A stretch of 64,000 nt of DNA from Tetrahymena elliotti 4EA (lineage: Eukaryota; Ciliophora; Oligohymenophorea; Hymenostomatida; Tetrahymenidae), in assembly GCA_000231825.2 (NCBI GenBank), contig JH720295.1, positions 1,288,911 to 1,352,910 of the forward strand, written 5' to 3'. The notes below the pieces were generated by a model. That model searched no databases and was not told the DNA's origin. It saw nothing but the letters and a program-made list of their open reading frames with translations. This document shows, in pieces, positions 1 through 13,480 of this stretch (positions within the stretch are counted from its first letter, which is position 1; every line of letters starts with the position of its first letter). Made by a program: the position numbers and the translations under genes.

Positions 1-409
1 TGATAAATTACTGGCAAAATTAATTTTTTCTTTAAATAGTTTCTTAGATTTAAACAATTTAGCTTATTTTACTAAAATTATTTGTATTTTTAGAAAATAA
101 GAAAAATAAATATTTTAAGTTTCTATCCTGAGTAAACTTAAAAGAGTAAAGTCAACTTTTATTGATTATTTGTACATGATTTAGATTTTAATAATTTAAT
201 TTCTTTGCTTAATTAATTTTTCTAGCTTTTTAAATAACAAAGAATTTTTACTTTTTAGTTGTTGATTTTAAAACAAAAATGTAAGAAAAAGAGGAATTAA
301 TATTATTTTGTGTTTTTTTATGCTTAAGAAAATTATTTTTCAAAATAAAATTACATTTGCTATTATATCTAAAAATTGAATATAAATTTTTTTTATATAT
401 TAGTTTTGA

Positions 410-1262
410 TCAAAGGATATAAAACAAGTTTTAAGTAGTATTCAATCGTTTTTCTTAAATGGACTAGAACTTCAGGGTATTCGAAAGCTAAATCAGAGAT
501 ATAAGAAACAGTGGTATTGACAGGTTAGGGTTTCATAGATAAAGTAGATTTCCAAGTAGCCCAAGCCTTGGGATCTTGTAAATGGTCAACTTCAGGAGAG
601 AATATGATTATGTCGTCAGAGTTTTCATGAAGTTTTCAGAAGGTCTTTTAGGTAATCTCAGTTTTATCATAACCGAATTTGAATTTGAAAATTTGGTTGT
701 TGACATCCAAGGTGACTTGAGTCTTGATTTATGTGTAATCCATAGTTTTAAAATAACCTTGATCTATGGTAGTGTATATCTTAGCAGTACCACCCATAAT
801 GAGACTAGAAACAAAATGGGTACCAAAAGAATCGATGACTTGATTGTAAATGGTTTACTAATTATCATTTTAAGGGTTTCTAGCCATTCTGTTCAGGATA
901 TCTAATGATTACTTGAAAATAGGGTTCAATGGCATCAAGAAGGCAGGTGCAGTTGTTAAAGTATACATAGACAAGTAAGATTAAGAAACAGTAATAGCTT
1001 TGTTGTTTTAGGTAAGATCTTCATGGAACTTCTCCAATTAATAGTCATTGGAACCTTGAAATTTTAACCATTAATTTTGAAGTCACTTTCTCCTTAAGAA
1101 GAGTTGAAAGAGAATATAGAATACTTACTCTAACCCAATTTGATCATTAAGAATCTTTGTAGCATTGTAACCGCTCTTGATGTAATCAAGGCCAGGTAAA
1201 ACTTAGGCTTGAGTAAATAGCAAAATAAATGAAATGCAAATTAATGTTTTCTATAAAAGCAT
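410..1262 (-). pseudogene. Divergent MACPF (perforin-like) gene, probably broken
   Basis: The reading from the ATG at 1262-1260 starts with a signal peptide (hydrophobic core about residues 8-18) and a short motif around GLDYIKSGYNATKIL. A MACPF region follows on the same strand, with the signature FGTHFVSSLIMGG and later the family motif LQDPKAWATWK. The reading is not clean. A GTAAGT donor lies at 1128, and no acceptor restores the frame past the TGA at 1083-1085. A second in-frame TGA lies at 636-638. After that the frame has no TGA down to base 1, so the true 3' end is unknown and 410 is only a nominal limit. It is more distant from the four copies at 3.2-15.1 kb than they are from each other. 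Either it is a decaying pseudogene, or it has introns I could not place. The MACPF family assignment is firm; its functional status is not. Confidence 0.6.
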
Positions 1263-3193
1263 TTTTTTTATTTTTTTGAAATTAATCAAAATTTATTTAT
1301 TTTTTTAAATTGTAAACATTATATTAACCTTACTAATATTTTCTCTCTCTTTCTTTGTTGCTAAATATTTATTTACAATAAAAAAATGACAAACAAAAAA
1401 AGTAAAAATCTAATAATCTTATTCGTTTAATTAACTAAGATTATTAGTTTGTTTGCTTATAGATTGATTTATTTCTTCTTCAAGCAGGGAGTAATTTAGA
1501 TCAAATCAAATACATTTTCCTTTTGCAATTAATTTATGGGATTTCAAAATTCTTAAAAGTATCCACAACAGAATTTGAGTTGGAAATTAAAGAGAGTAAT
1601 CTTTTGATAAAGACATAAGCAACAAAATAGATAGAATAATTTTGTCTAGAAAAAAAATGAGTAAAAATTATGTGTAAATTAATCAAATTGCTGTAAATTT
1701 AGTTAAGAGTCAAGAATAATTTATTTTACAGAGTTACTTTCAATATTAAAATTATAAATATCTATCTCAATTCTAAATATCCATACATATGTTGGAAATA
1801 AAAACTAAGAAATTGATTATTTCAAATTGAAATGGGTATTTCTATAAAGAATTATGTCACATCCAATCACAAAATTAAAAAAAAAATTAAAAGCAAAACA
1901 TTTAAAAAAATTATTATCCAATTCATATAAAACAATTATTTCTGAATCAAAAACAATAATTCCTTTTAATTGTAGTCTGTAATCATACTATTAAATAATT
2001 TTAAAATAAAAAAATTAAGTTAAAACAGTAAAAGTAGAAAACAAATACAAATAAAAGAATATTGAAAAATAGTCACAAAAATTTAAATAAGTCAAAAGTG
2101 ATAATGAATAAAGCAAACTTAGATATAGCTTTTTCTCAATATTTTTTTGATAGTTGAAGGTTCAATATGCTCTGTTTAGTTTAATAATAAAATAAATCTT
2201 CAGGATATTAATTTTTAATTATTTAACAAATTTTTTAAATGGAAAGACAAAAGGAATGATAAAATTTCTTATTTTAATTATGACTATTTATTTTAAATTT
2301 CAAAATTCAAGATCAAAACTTGTAAGTAATTTCATTGTGTTCATTACCTTCTTCTAATTTTAAAAAATTAAAAAATTAAAAATTCAAGATTAATTTAAAA
2401 AGGATAATTTAAATAAAAAAACAAATAATGAAATTAGTTTTCAAAAGAAATAGAAGCATTTATGGAACTTAATAATTCTCAAAGCTATTGAAACTCTTTT
2501 TGAAAATATATTAAATTGTTTTTGAATGAAAATTACATATTTTAATATTTTCTTAAGAGTTAACTTTAAAACTTATACTTTCAACATAGACTGAGAATTC
2601 AACTAATCTTTTTGTTTTTTTAAGTTTTACCTCCAATTTTTATTAAATTTAATAATTGAAATTATGAAACCTTTTAAATTTTAAAGAATTCAATAAAAAT
2701 GAAGAAATTAAGAGAGATAAAAATGTTTAATTAAAAATAAATATTTCTGAGCAAATTATTAACTACTGCCAATTTTCATAAATTAAATTGCTATTAAATA
2801 AAATCTAAAATTTAATAGATTTTAAAAAAACTAATAGAAAGATTATTGTTCAAGGAATTGAAAGACAGTCAAAAATTTAAATTATAAATATTAAAAATAA
2901 TTTATTTTATAAATTACATTCTATTATGGTAGAAATAAATATAATTTTAAATTAAAGCATCTTTTGCAGTCAAAAGAAAGATTCAAGATAATTTTATCTG
3001 TTATTTAATTAGATTTTGATATTTTACTATTTTGATACTAAGTAGAATTTACTAATATTAATTGTTAGGAAATAAGCTAATATTTTATTATTAAAATTGT
3101 TTGATAGACAATAATGATAAAAAAATATATGATATATAATTGGTTATAAATTTTGTTATAATTTTTATTTTTTATTAAATTTTTTTCTTTTTA
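1263..3193. other. Intergenic, no gene seen
   Basis: About 1.9 kb of very AT-rich sequence between the divergent MACPF copy and the first intact paralog. Neither strand gives a sustained reading with amino-acid-like composition under the ciliate code, and no RNA gene was recognised. It probably holds the upstream region of the 410-1262 copy and the 3' flank of the next gene. Confidence 0.6.
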
Positions 3194-4753
3194 TCAAAAA
3201 CCTGGACAAAGACAGTTTAATAAAGTTCCTTAAGGTGCATTGTAAAGTGAAGGAAAGCAATCAGTACAAATCATCTTAAATCTACTGAAGTCAGGAGGAA
3301 GCTAATTCAAGTCTGTGTATTATGGAATGCTATCATTTTAGGCTATACTGCATCCTCTGTCTACCCAGTTGCCATAAAACTCAGGAGGGTTCTTTTTAAC
3401 GTTAAGTAAAACTGTTCTAAAATTTCCTTAATCATCTCTTTCATACCTAACTTCTGCTAGCAACCCTACTAATGTATCCATGTTACCTGAACTACATCTA
3501 TGCTTGGATACATCAAAAGGCAATCCTACAGGGCATTAAGAGGCTTCTTGAAGGTTAAATTGGTTTCTTATTTCAAATACTTATTTTGTATTTAATCCAG
3601 GCATCTTTCCTAATCCAGATATAGCAAAGGCAGGTTTTGGAGCACAATTTTGTATTCGCCTTTCTTCTCTAACTTAAGATTGATAACTTTCTTATTTTTG
3701 TCTCATGCTCTCAATTCTATTGTTTATAGCTTGTTGTAAATTTATTTTTACTGATGGATTTCCTGTCATATTATCCCAAGATATAAATCTATTAATCTTT
3801 AATAAAGCTGGGTTTTAACTAATTGTGCTTTCCCAATTTGCAACATCTTCTGGATTTCCACCAAATTTGTGATCAATTGACACTTGTCTTCTAGCAACAA
3901 AATACCCATCGCCTGGGTTACCATGGAGTTCGTCATGTAAAGCTTATACTATTTGATCAGTAGATAAGCCTCCTGTGAAGGAAGGAGTTGAATAAACGCA
4001 ATTCTTGAAAACTGTTTGTTTTTCTATCATACCACCTATATAAGTATCTACAGAAATATGAGTACCCCAAGAATCTAAAAATTAATTATAAATATCTTAT
4101 TAAAAGTCTTCTGGCAAAGCATCAATTGTTCTCTAAGCGAATCTATTTAGTTTTAAATCATCAGTTTTGAATGTTAATCTGACAACATTTTTCATTAATT
4201 AAGAAATTGAAGTTTCTTGATTTCCTTTGAAGAATCTTTGAAAAATATCATTCAAATCTTTAGATTAACTATATTCACCTCCTAACCATTAACCTCTTTA
4301 AGTAGCATCAAGCCAGATATTTGTTAATTCAAACTCATTTTTGAAAATTTTAATATCAGCATCTAAATTAACTTGTTCAGCTTAAGTTTCATCAGCAAGA
4401 ATAAATTGTTGTCCAGAAAATGGGTCTTAGTAAACTTATCCTTGGTTAGAATAAGTAAGCTGAATAGCAGGGAGTTTTAATTCACCTGTAGAAATATCAA
4501 AAGAGGCGCCTATACCAGAAGGCATTCTAGGATTATTTTGCTAAAGCAATCTCTTGTATGATAAAAGTGAGGGATTTTACTATGGACAATAAGTACCATG
4601 ATAACCAGGGAAAGGACAAAGCTCTTAGACAGCTTCATCTACATTTTCAGAAAGTAAGTTATTAAGATAATTCTTTGAAAAGAAAGAATGTTTTTAACCT
4701 TGTGCAAATATTAAAAACACAAAAATAAAGAGAAAAATTTTTTTGAGATTCAT
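3194..4753 (-). CDS. Secreted MACPF-domain (perforin-like) protein, paralog A
   Basis: This intronless reading runs from the ATG at 4753 to the TGA at 3196-3194 and gives 519 residues with many TAA/TAG glutamines. A signal peptide (MNLKKIFLFIFVFLIFAQG) is followed by a Cys-pair motif, CPFPGYHGTYC. The MACPF signature SWGTHISVDTYIGGM sits near residues 228-242. A C-terminal Cys-rich module ends in CLCPGF. MACPF proteins oligomerise on membranes and may form pores; a secreted or granule-stored, membrane-acting protein is inferred. The highest similarity by eye is to the copies at 6199, 9072 and 13481, which share the same start and end architecture and the strand. The start is supported by the signal peptide and the matching starts of the paralogs. 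Targets and regulation cannot be read from the sequence. Confidence 0.92.
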
Positions 4754-6198
4754 TTTTTCTTTTCCTTGTTTGTTGGTTTTAAATATAAATTTGAAGAATA
4801 TTAATTATGAATTAATCATAAATTGATCATAAAATAGGTGTAAACTAAAATAAAAGATAAAAATAGTACAAACATAGACTATTGCAAATCTAAAAGATAG
4901 ATAAATTAAAATTATTTAGTGGAAATAAAAAAAGGAGAAAGACTAAAATAAATAAATTTAATTAAGCATAAAGGTGATCAAAATTTTTTATTTTTGATCA
5001 AACTAATAATTTAAATAAAATGATACAGAAATAAATGAGAAATGAAATTGATTAAATAGCCAACATTTTACCATTTTAGAAAATATATTTACTTTAAAAT
5101 TTATTTGAGTATATCTTGTGAATTACAATTAGCTAATTTAACTAAAAATATCTCATTAGACATAAAATACCATATTTCTTTAACTAAAAAAGGAAAAGCT
5201 TAACTTTTACAAAAATAATAGGTGTAATCAAGCATTCAAAATCAACTTAAGATTAAAATTAAATGAAATAAGATTTGAATAGAAATCCACCTTTAATTAA
5301 AAAGCTAGAAGGTTTAAAGCAAGTAAAAGAACAATTAATAAAATCTACAATTAAAAGTTATACTCAAGATATAAAAGAATAACTCATCATTCATTCATTC
5401 ACCAATATTAAATAGATAATTAGTATTCACAAAATACCAATACAATTTACTTTTCAATATTCACATAACTAAAATTAGATGCTCAAATTTTCCTTTTTTA
5501 GTTTAATTGTTTCAACTCTACCTCGATGTATCTAGAAACCTTTTTTCTTTAAATATTAAAAAATATTCGAAATGAATTTAATAAATTAATTTATTATTGT
5601 TTGGGATAAATAGATAATAAATTAAACAAACAACAGAAATAAAAAGCAATAATTTTATATTTAGAAAAAAAAACTAATTTCAAACGAAGTATTCATTTGT
5701 CATTCAACTTTTATTAAATTTTTAAATTTCGTCTCTGAAAGTTATTCTTTTATTGATAAATTTAATTTTACATTTGAAAAAAATAGGGATTATTAAAATA
5801 ATTTAAAAAAGTCTAATCTCCAAAGCTCAAATTTTTATTAAATTCAAAATCTTAAATGATAATAGTTGCACATTTATTTAGTTAAAAGAGAAATAACTAA
5901 TTTTTTATGAAACCAAAAATGTATCTGTCTTTAAAATGATTTAAAAAATTTGATTTTCTTGAGTAATGAAGAAAATGATTAATTTCGTAAAATTTATAAA
6001 CAATTTAATCTTAAAAAAGCAATTATAACTTTAATAAATTTTTATTTAAAAAGGAAACTTATTTTTACAGAAATGTTATGCAGATAATAAAAAAATAGTT
6101 AAAAATTATTGAAATATTTGTTAAAATCTTTATGAAAGTTGAAATGTATTTGTTTAATTTTTCTTAATAAATTCTTCCTTATTTCATGTTATATTAAT
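4754..6198. other. Intergenic spacer between MACPF A and B
   Basis: About 1.4 kb, AT-rich, holding the upstream region of paralog A and the 3' flank of paralog B. I saw no coding sequence, RNA gene or repeat. Confidence 0.6.
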
Positions 6199-7818
6199 TC
6201 AAAAACCTGGACATTAACATTTCAATTATTAGCCATTTGATGTATCATGAACTGTTGGGAGACAATCAGTGCAAATCATTTTAAACAAACTACTTTCAGG
6301 AGGAGTTTATTTCAAATCTGAGTATTATGGACCACTGGTGTTTGAAGAAGTTATACTGCAACCTCTATCAACAAAACTACCATAAAATTAAGGTGGCGTA
6401 TGAGTCATACTGGATAAAGGATTTAATAAAACTATTCTAAAATTACCTTAATTATCTCTTTCATACCTCACTTCCTATAAAAATCCAGGCATTTTATCCA
6501 TATTGCCAGAGCTACATCTATCTTTAGAAATTTCATAAGCTAATCCGACTGGGCATTGAGAAGTTTCTTTGAGTACAAATTGTTTTTTAATTTATACAGA
6601 ACTTTTACTATATCCAGGAACCCTTCCTAATCCTGAAATAGCATAAGCTGGCTTTGATGCATTACTTTAAATTCTTCTTTATTCTTTAATTTATGCTTAA
6701 TAACTTTGCTATTTCTACTTCATAGCTTCTATTCTGTTGCTTATTGCTTTTTATAAGTTTACTTTTATTTATGGGTTTGTTGCCATTGAATCCCATGAAA
6801 TAAATTTATTTATCCTTAATAAAGCAGGATTCTAACTAATTGTGCTTTCCCAATTAGCTGCATTCTCTGGATTTCCTCCAAATTTGTGATTAATTGATAC
6901 CTATCTTCTTGCAGTAAAATATTCATCTCCTGGCTTACCATGTAATTCATTTTTCAAAGCTTATATAACTTAATCAGGAGATAATCCTCCAGTGAAAGAT
7001 TTACTTGCATAAATGCAATCTTTAAGTACTGTTTATCTCTCAATCATACCTCCTATATAAGTATCAACAGAAATGTGAGTTCCCCAAGAATCCAAAAATT
7101 CATTATAAATTTATGGTTAATATGCTTATGGTAAGGCATCAATAGCTCTCTAAGCAAATTTATTCAATTTCAAATTGCTTGTTTTGAATGTTAATCTGAC
7201 AACATTTTTCAATAATTGAGAAATTGAAGTTTCTTTATTTCCTTTAAAGAATTTTTAAAATACATCATTTAAATCCTTAGATTGGCTGTATTCTCCTCCC
7301 AACCATTATCCTCTCTTTGTTGCTTCTAGCCAAATATTAGTTAATTCAAACTCATTCTTAAATATCTTAATATCTGCATCTAAATTTACTGACTCAACTT
7401 TCATTTCATTTGCAAGAGTGAATTAGCGGCCAGATACTGGATCTTTGTAAATTGAAGTACTATTTATGTAAGTAAGTTGAATAGCTGGGAGCTTCAATTA
7501 TCCAGTGGAAATATCAAAAGAAGCTCCAATTCCAGAAGGCATTTTGGGGATACTTTGTTAGAGTATTCTGCTTTCTGATTATAAAGTGGGTTTAGGTTTA
7601 GGGCAATAAGTACCATGATAACCAGGGAAAGGGCAAAGCTCTTAGATAGCTTGATCAAGGATACTAGCTGAGAGTAGTGAGTGTTAATGAGTATTTGAGA
7701 TGAAAGGATTATTATTTTCTAGCTAATCATCAAGTGTTTTTGAGCTCTTATAATCAATTTAAGATTAGGCAAACATCAAAAAAATTGATATCAATAGAAA
7801 AATCTTATAGACTAACAT
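6199..7818 (-). CDS. Secreted MACPF-domain (perforin-like) protein, paralog B
   Basis: This intronless gene of 539 residues runs from the ATG at 7818 to the TGA at 6201-6199. The N-terminus is hydrophobic (MLVYKIFLLISIFLMFAQ) and is followed by a linker of about 45 residues rich in S, N, D and L, longer than in paralog A. The conserved block CPFPGYHGTYC comes next, then the MACPF core with a WGTH signature and a C-terminal module with the pattern ICTDC...CQCPGF. All landmarks of paralog A are kept in the same order with no frame break. The N-terminal linker is the main difference between copies and could set trafficking, propeptide processing or partner choice; that is inference. The direct-repeat arrangement with A, C and D points to tandem duplication. 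Confidence 0.92.
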
Positions 7819-9071
7819 ATTTGATAATCTTATTTTCCTTTGTTTTATAATTCTTAAAGAATTATTAAGATTTTCAAAAGTCTTTCATCTCAAATTAAAT
7901 GTAAACAAATGATAAAAATAATCGATAGATAGATTAGTTACTGTAAGGTAAAAGCAAATTTTCTGCAGCAAATAAATCTTCATAATTAAAGACAGATTTA
8001 AATTAAATATGAATAACTCTAACTAAATATAGAGTATCAAAATAAATGATAAATAAAAATAAATATGAAGTAAAGCCTAATTATGTTAAAAAAAATAAAA
8101 TAAATGCAAATACTTGGCATACATTTTTATAAAAATGCTTAAACTTGAGAAAAAATCAAGTTTTTAAAATTCAGTGAAAACTTTGATCTAATAGAAAAAA
8201 GAATCTTACTTACACCCAAAAATCAGATTAATTTTTATTTTTTTAAAAAATTATGAGTGTAGGTCGAATATATACTATGGGAGTAGGGATTTTGGGAGTT
8301 AAAATATGTTACCTCTACAAAAAAGCAAAAGAAATATAAATCTATGTATGTAATTAAAAAAGAAAAATTCAGTAGGTACAGTAAAAAGATTCAAAGATAT
8401 TATTTGTTTTTATTTATCATACATCTGTAATATTAATTGATTTTGTTAAAAATAAAAATATGCAGAAAACTAAACAAAATGACATCGATTTGAATTTAAC
8501 TAAGGTTTATTTTCAGCTTAATAGGCTAATCTAAATTCTATACGTGAAATTAAGTGTAAGATTAATTTAATAATTAACACAGAAATTATTTGATTTTTTT
8601 TAATTAAATTAGATTACATTTTGCAAATGAAGTCTAATTAGATATTGGATAGTACAAATTTAAAACAATAAACTAAATTAACTAAATTAACTAAATATTC
8701 TTTTCCTATCCACCTTCTAAATATTCGATTTAATTAAATAATGTAATCACTATTTTTTATTCAATCTATAAAGTTTAATTTTATTTCAATTACAATTTTT
8801 TAATCCAAAAATTTATTGGATATTTTAATTTTTAAGTTTTTTAATTTAATTGTTTTATTTTTGGTAATTAATAATATGATTTAATTGTCTTTGAGTAGGT
8901 AGTGATTTTGCTACTTTGTTTAAGAATAATTACATCTCATTAAATTCTGATTAAATTCATTTATATAATTAAAAACATTTATTTCCTTTTACTAAATATA
9001 AAATTGAAACATAAAAAATTGATCAATTACATCTTATATTATTTCTTATTTTGTAATCTTTTTTAATCATT
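7819..9071. other. Intergenic spacer between MACPF B and C
   Basis: About 1.25 kb of AT-rich sequence with no recognisable gene, RNA or repeat. It should include the upstream region of paralog B. Confidence 0.6.
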
Positions 9072-10709
9072 TCAAAAACCAGGACAAACACATTATACAA
9101 GAGTACCCTATGGAGCATCATAAACTGAAGGAACACAATCAGTACATATCATTTTGAAGTAGCTATTATCAGGAGGGGGCTAGTTGAGATCTGTAAATTA
9201 GGGACCTTCACCATTAGATACAATGCTGCATCCTCTATCAATAAAATTGCCATAGAATTCAGGTGGTAAGTGATTTCTTTAACTTAAGAGATTGAACATA
9301 ACTGCTCTAAAATTACCTTAGTCATCTCTTTCATATCTTACTTCTTTTATGAATCCATCCAATTTTTCCATACTACCTGAGCTGCATCTGTCTTTAGATA
9401 TTTCAACAGGTAATCCTACTGGACATTAAGAGGCTTCTTACATATAGAATTAATTTCTTATTTAAAATATCTAGCTTTAATTTCCAGGAATCTTTCCCAA
9501 TCCAGAAACTGCATAAGCTGGTCTAGAAGCACAACTTTATATCCTTCTTTGTTCTTTAACTTAGGCTTGATAGCTATCTTATCTTTGCTTCATTGTTTCA
9601 ATTCTAGTACTAATAGCTTACTATAAATTGGCCTTAATCTATGGATTACCAGTCACGTTATCCCATGAAATGAATCTATTAATCTTAAGCAAGGCAGGAT
9701 TAGAGCTGATAGTGCTTTCCCAGTTTCCAAGATCCTCAGGATTTCCACCAAATCTGTGATCAAGAGAAATTTATCTTCTTGCAGCAAAAAAATCATCACC
9801 TGGATTTCCCAATAATTCATTGTTTAAAGCTTAAATCACTTATTCAGGTGATAACCCACCAGAAAAAGATGGACTAGCTAAAATACAGTCTTTCATCACA
9901 GTTTACTTTTCAATCATACCTCCAATGTAAGTATCAACAGAAATATGAGTTCCCCATGAGTTCAAGAATTCATTGTAAACATCAGGTTAGTAGTTTTCAG
10001 GTAAAGAATCTATAGCTCTTTAAGCAAATCTGTTAAGTCTCAAATTATCAGTTTTGAATGTTAATCTGATAACATTTTTCATCAATTGAGAAATTGAAGT
10101 TTATTGATTTCCTCTGAAAAATCTTTCAAAAACATCATTTAAATCCTTTGATTAGCTATATTGACCACCCAGCCATTAACCTCTTTAAGTAGCTTCAAGC
10201 CATATATTAGTCAACTCAAATTCGTTTTTGAAAATCTTGATATCAGCATCTAAGTTAACTTATTCAATTTAAGTTTCATCAGCTATAACAAATTGGCGTC
10301 CAGAAAATGGATCTTAGTAAACCTAACCTTCGTTGGAATAACTAAGTTAGATAGCCGGTAGTTTTAATTCTCCTGTAGAGATATCAAAAGAAGCACCTAT
10401 ACCTGAAGGCATTCTAGGAAAACTTTGTTAAAGGTTTCTCTTGTATGATAAGAATGAGGGATTTTAGTGAGGACAATAAGTACCATAATATCCTGGGAAA
10501 GGGCAAAGTTCATTTACTGCTTCATCAAGAATAGTTTCAGAAAGTAGCTTATAAAGATATCTCTTAGAAAACTTAGAATTAGTTTTCTCATGCTAATGAT
10601 CAGATAATTTTTCACTTTCAGAAACATTTTAACTCAGATTGTTTGAAATCTGTCCCTGAGTCAAAATGAGAAATATTGAAAGAAATGCAAAAACTTTATT
10701 AAGGAGCAT
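9072..10709 (-). CDS. Secreted MACPF-domain (perforin-like) protein, paralog C
   Basis: This is the longest of the four copies: an intronless reading of 545 residues from the ATG at 10709 to the TGA at 9074-9072. A signal peptide (MLLNKVFAFLSIFLILTQG) precedes a hydrophilic linker of about 50 residues rich in S, E, N and K. The conserved CPFPGYYGTYC block follows, in which Tyr replaces the usual His. The MACPF core keeps the WGTH signature. The C-terminal module keeps the terminal cysteines and ends in CVCPGF. The frame is open throughout, so the gene looks functional. It lies 1.25 kb from paralog B; on its other side a 2.8-kb gap to paralog D contains a relic of the same family. Confidence 0.92.
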
Positions 10710-12983
10710 TTTTATGATCTTTTTTTATTTGTTAATTAATCAATTAATTTTCAAAATTTGATTATAATAATTATCACACAATCTCTGTAAATAAGCTTAA
10801 AAGATAAAAACAATCATAGACTTCCAGTAATTAGTAAAGAAGATTTAACATTATTTAATTACAAGATATCAAATGCAAAATCATGAATAACAAAATTAAA
10901 TGGAAAAATTTAACATTTTAAAAATTGAAATACCAATATTTTTGACTTAATTTCAATTCAATATTTAAAATTGTATCTGTCTGTGTATGATAATTTATGG
11001 ATTTTGTAATTCTTCCTTAAAAAAGATTTGTAATTAGGGATGGATTTCTAAAATTTAAGTCAGCAATCAGAAAAATAATCTTCAGAGCAAAATTAAATTA
11101 ATTAAGATCTGAAAAGTAGTGGTAAATATTTTTTCCTCTCATAAAGTATAAAAATATTGAAAATAGATAACGAAATTGTGATGTCAAATGAAATTCACTT
11201 TTCTTGCTCGGCTAATAAATTTTAAAAGTTTAGTTTTGGTTAATCAATAAAATATTACAGATATCAAAAAAATAGATAAGTGTTAGCAAGAAATTTAAAA
11301 GGAGTAATCTGCTTTTATCTTTGATAAATATAAGACCATTTTTATTTGATTTACTCAAAATAATTAATTTTTACCATCTTTGAAAATCAATCATATCAAT
11401 TATTAATAAAATATTTCTGTTTCTTAAAAATAACAATTTTAAATAGTATTTATTTTTTTATCTTAGTTAAGATGATTTCTAAGTGAATTTAAAATTAATA
11501 AAATTCTAATATAAAATGATTTGCCAACCAAAATGGATAAAATTGTCTCTCCAATAAAAAATCTTGATATCATTCTGTGAAAATACAACAATACTGAGTA
11601 ACAATTAATTTGTTTCTACTGTATTTTATCACTAAGTTGATTGAATCTTTGTTTATTAAATATTCTAATTTATCTATCAAGTAAAAATTTCAGTAATACT
11701 CATAATAATAAAAGCATTTATTTATTGTTTAAATTTATTTTTATTATTGATATAAATTTAATTATTGAAACTCTCTCAATTTTAATAGCAGTTGTTGTGG
11801 ATATTAACCAAATTATCCTTCATCTACTTTTTTTTAATTTAAAATTAATTTTAAAAACAAAACTTAAAAAATTCTAAATTTTTGCCATAGAAAATCATTT
11901 TTGAATATTTTTTCAATTTTTGTTGGTAAAATTTAATTTGTTGCAGAACTTTGTCTTTAATCAAAACTCTTTTCCTTAAAAAGGAATCTTGAATTTATTC
12001 AATAATTTTAATAGTTTGTTCTCTAATTAAATTTATTATTTAAGCCAAATTTCCTAATTTTTTAATTAAAATTTATTTTTTTAATTTTCTTAATTAATAA
12101 TTATTTTTTAAAAATCAAATATAAATTGAAGCCTAATACTTGAAGACTAAATAAATTAGAAATACAAAATTGCTATAAAATATTTGCAATCAAATTATGA
12201 AATTTTATTGTTTTTTTTATAATTACAAGAAGGCGGAATAGGTTATTTTTTAACAACTCAGTAAGAATTTAAGCATTTAATAGAAGGTTGAAAGTTATTG
12301 ACCAAAAATAAAAAAAAATCCAATAAGAAATCTGATTTGAAACAACTTGAATTTATTCTAATTATATTAATTTTACTTTTAAAATTTACTGATGACATAA
12401 TTAGGTTTATATTTAAAATTACAAATAACTAATAAAGAGATAAAAATAATGTCATGAGTTACAAAGATATTTAATAAAAATTTAAAAAAAGGTTTAGTGT
12501 TAAAGAAATTAATTCAGATATTTTTGAAAGAGAAGATGTATTTCTTCAGTATGAGTTAAAAAAGAGTTATTTAATCTTGAACTTTTATTTGATAAATAAA
12601 TGGTAAATGAAATAAATAATTCAATTTGTATTTTGCAAGAATTTGAATTAGGTAAATAAGGGTATTCCAACGAATTTACTATACAAGGTAATTTAACAAA
12701 GGAGTTACTCTTTCAAAATCAAAAGTATTTTGTAATTTTTTGTATTTAATAATAAAATTATTTGAGTTAACTTATTCAGGCAACACATTAACTAATTAGA
12801 ATAGTTGCTTTAAAAATAATTAAAATATTTAAGCCTATTAAAAATTAATTCGAACAAAATTTAGTGAAACTATACATTTTTTAATTAATTAAAAATTGAT
12901 ATAAAAAAAAGATGAATCATAAAATTTGAGTGACTGAAGTTTATTAAATATAAATTAAGGATTCTATTAATTTATTATCTTTT
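10710..12983. other. Intergenic, no gene seen
   Basis: About 2.3 kb of AT-rich sequence upstream of MACPF C. An open plus-strand stretch near 11641-11877 is rich in L, I, N and F and looks like random AT-rich translation. No RNA gene or mobile element was recognised. Confidence 0.55.
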
Positions 12984-13158
12984 TCAAAACCATGGGCAAC
13001 ATTACAATAATTACTGTCCTTTTTGTGCATTAAAAATTTTTGGAAAGCTATCAAGTGCAAATAATTTTAAATTCTTTAATGTTAGGTGGAAGCTTATTTA
13101 AGTCAGTATATTGAGGGCCAGTTGGATTTTAAGCTTTACTACAACCTTAATTGAAATA
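12984..13158 (-). pseudogene. 3' relic of a MACPF paralog
   Basis: About 55 codons on the minus strand align by eye with the C-terminal Cys-rich end of the four neighbouring MACPF genes: GCSKAQ, then PQYTDLNKLPP, then a final CCPWF before a TGA at 12986-12984. The reading needs a frame change just after the ICT motif, where a TGA interrupts the frame. The conserved penultimate residues CPGF are altered to CPWF. Nothing upstream (13160-13480) matches the rest of the gene. It is a decayed fragment left by unequal exchange or partial duplication. I found no trace of the pore-forming core, so it cannot encode a functional protein. Confidence 0.8.
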
Positions 13159-13480
13159 GAGAAAGTGAAGTGATTAAAAGAATGAAATACCATTTAAATC
13201 TTCCAAAGTTCATTAATATAGTTGTCAAGGTTATTTAAAAAATTAAAGGAATAAGAAAACATTTTTGGCTATGAACTATTTATTAATAATTCTTATTTAT
13301 TGATTTTTAGAAAAATATTAATTCAGACTAAATAAAAAATTTATTTGTAAAATTAAATTTTTTTGAGTCTTTATAAAAATATAAAAATGATTATTTGCGA
13401 ATTTTTTATAAAATAACCTTTAAGATTTATTATTTATAAATTTATAATTATAAGCTGGTTGCTTTATTTAATAGGGTTTT
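13159..13480. other. Spacer between MACPF relic and paralog D
   Basis: About 320 bases, AT-rich, without coding signal. The sequence upstream of the relic no longer resembles a MACPF gene, so the 5' breakpoint of the relic lies near 13160. Confidence 0.6.

Noticed and set aside
582..905. 107-residue plus-strand open reading
   Set aside because: It is the antisense shadow of the minus-strand MACPF coding sequence, which has family motifs.
11641..11877. 78-residue plus-strand open reading
   Set aside because: Composition is what random AT-rich DNA gives (L, I, N, F, K), with no motif, paralog or splice context.
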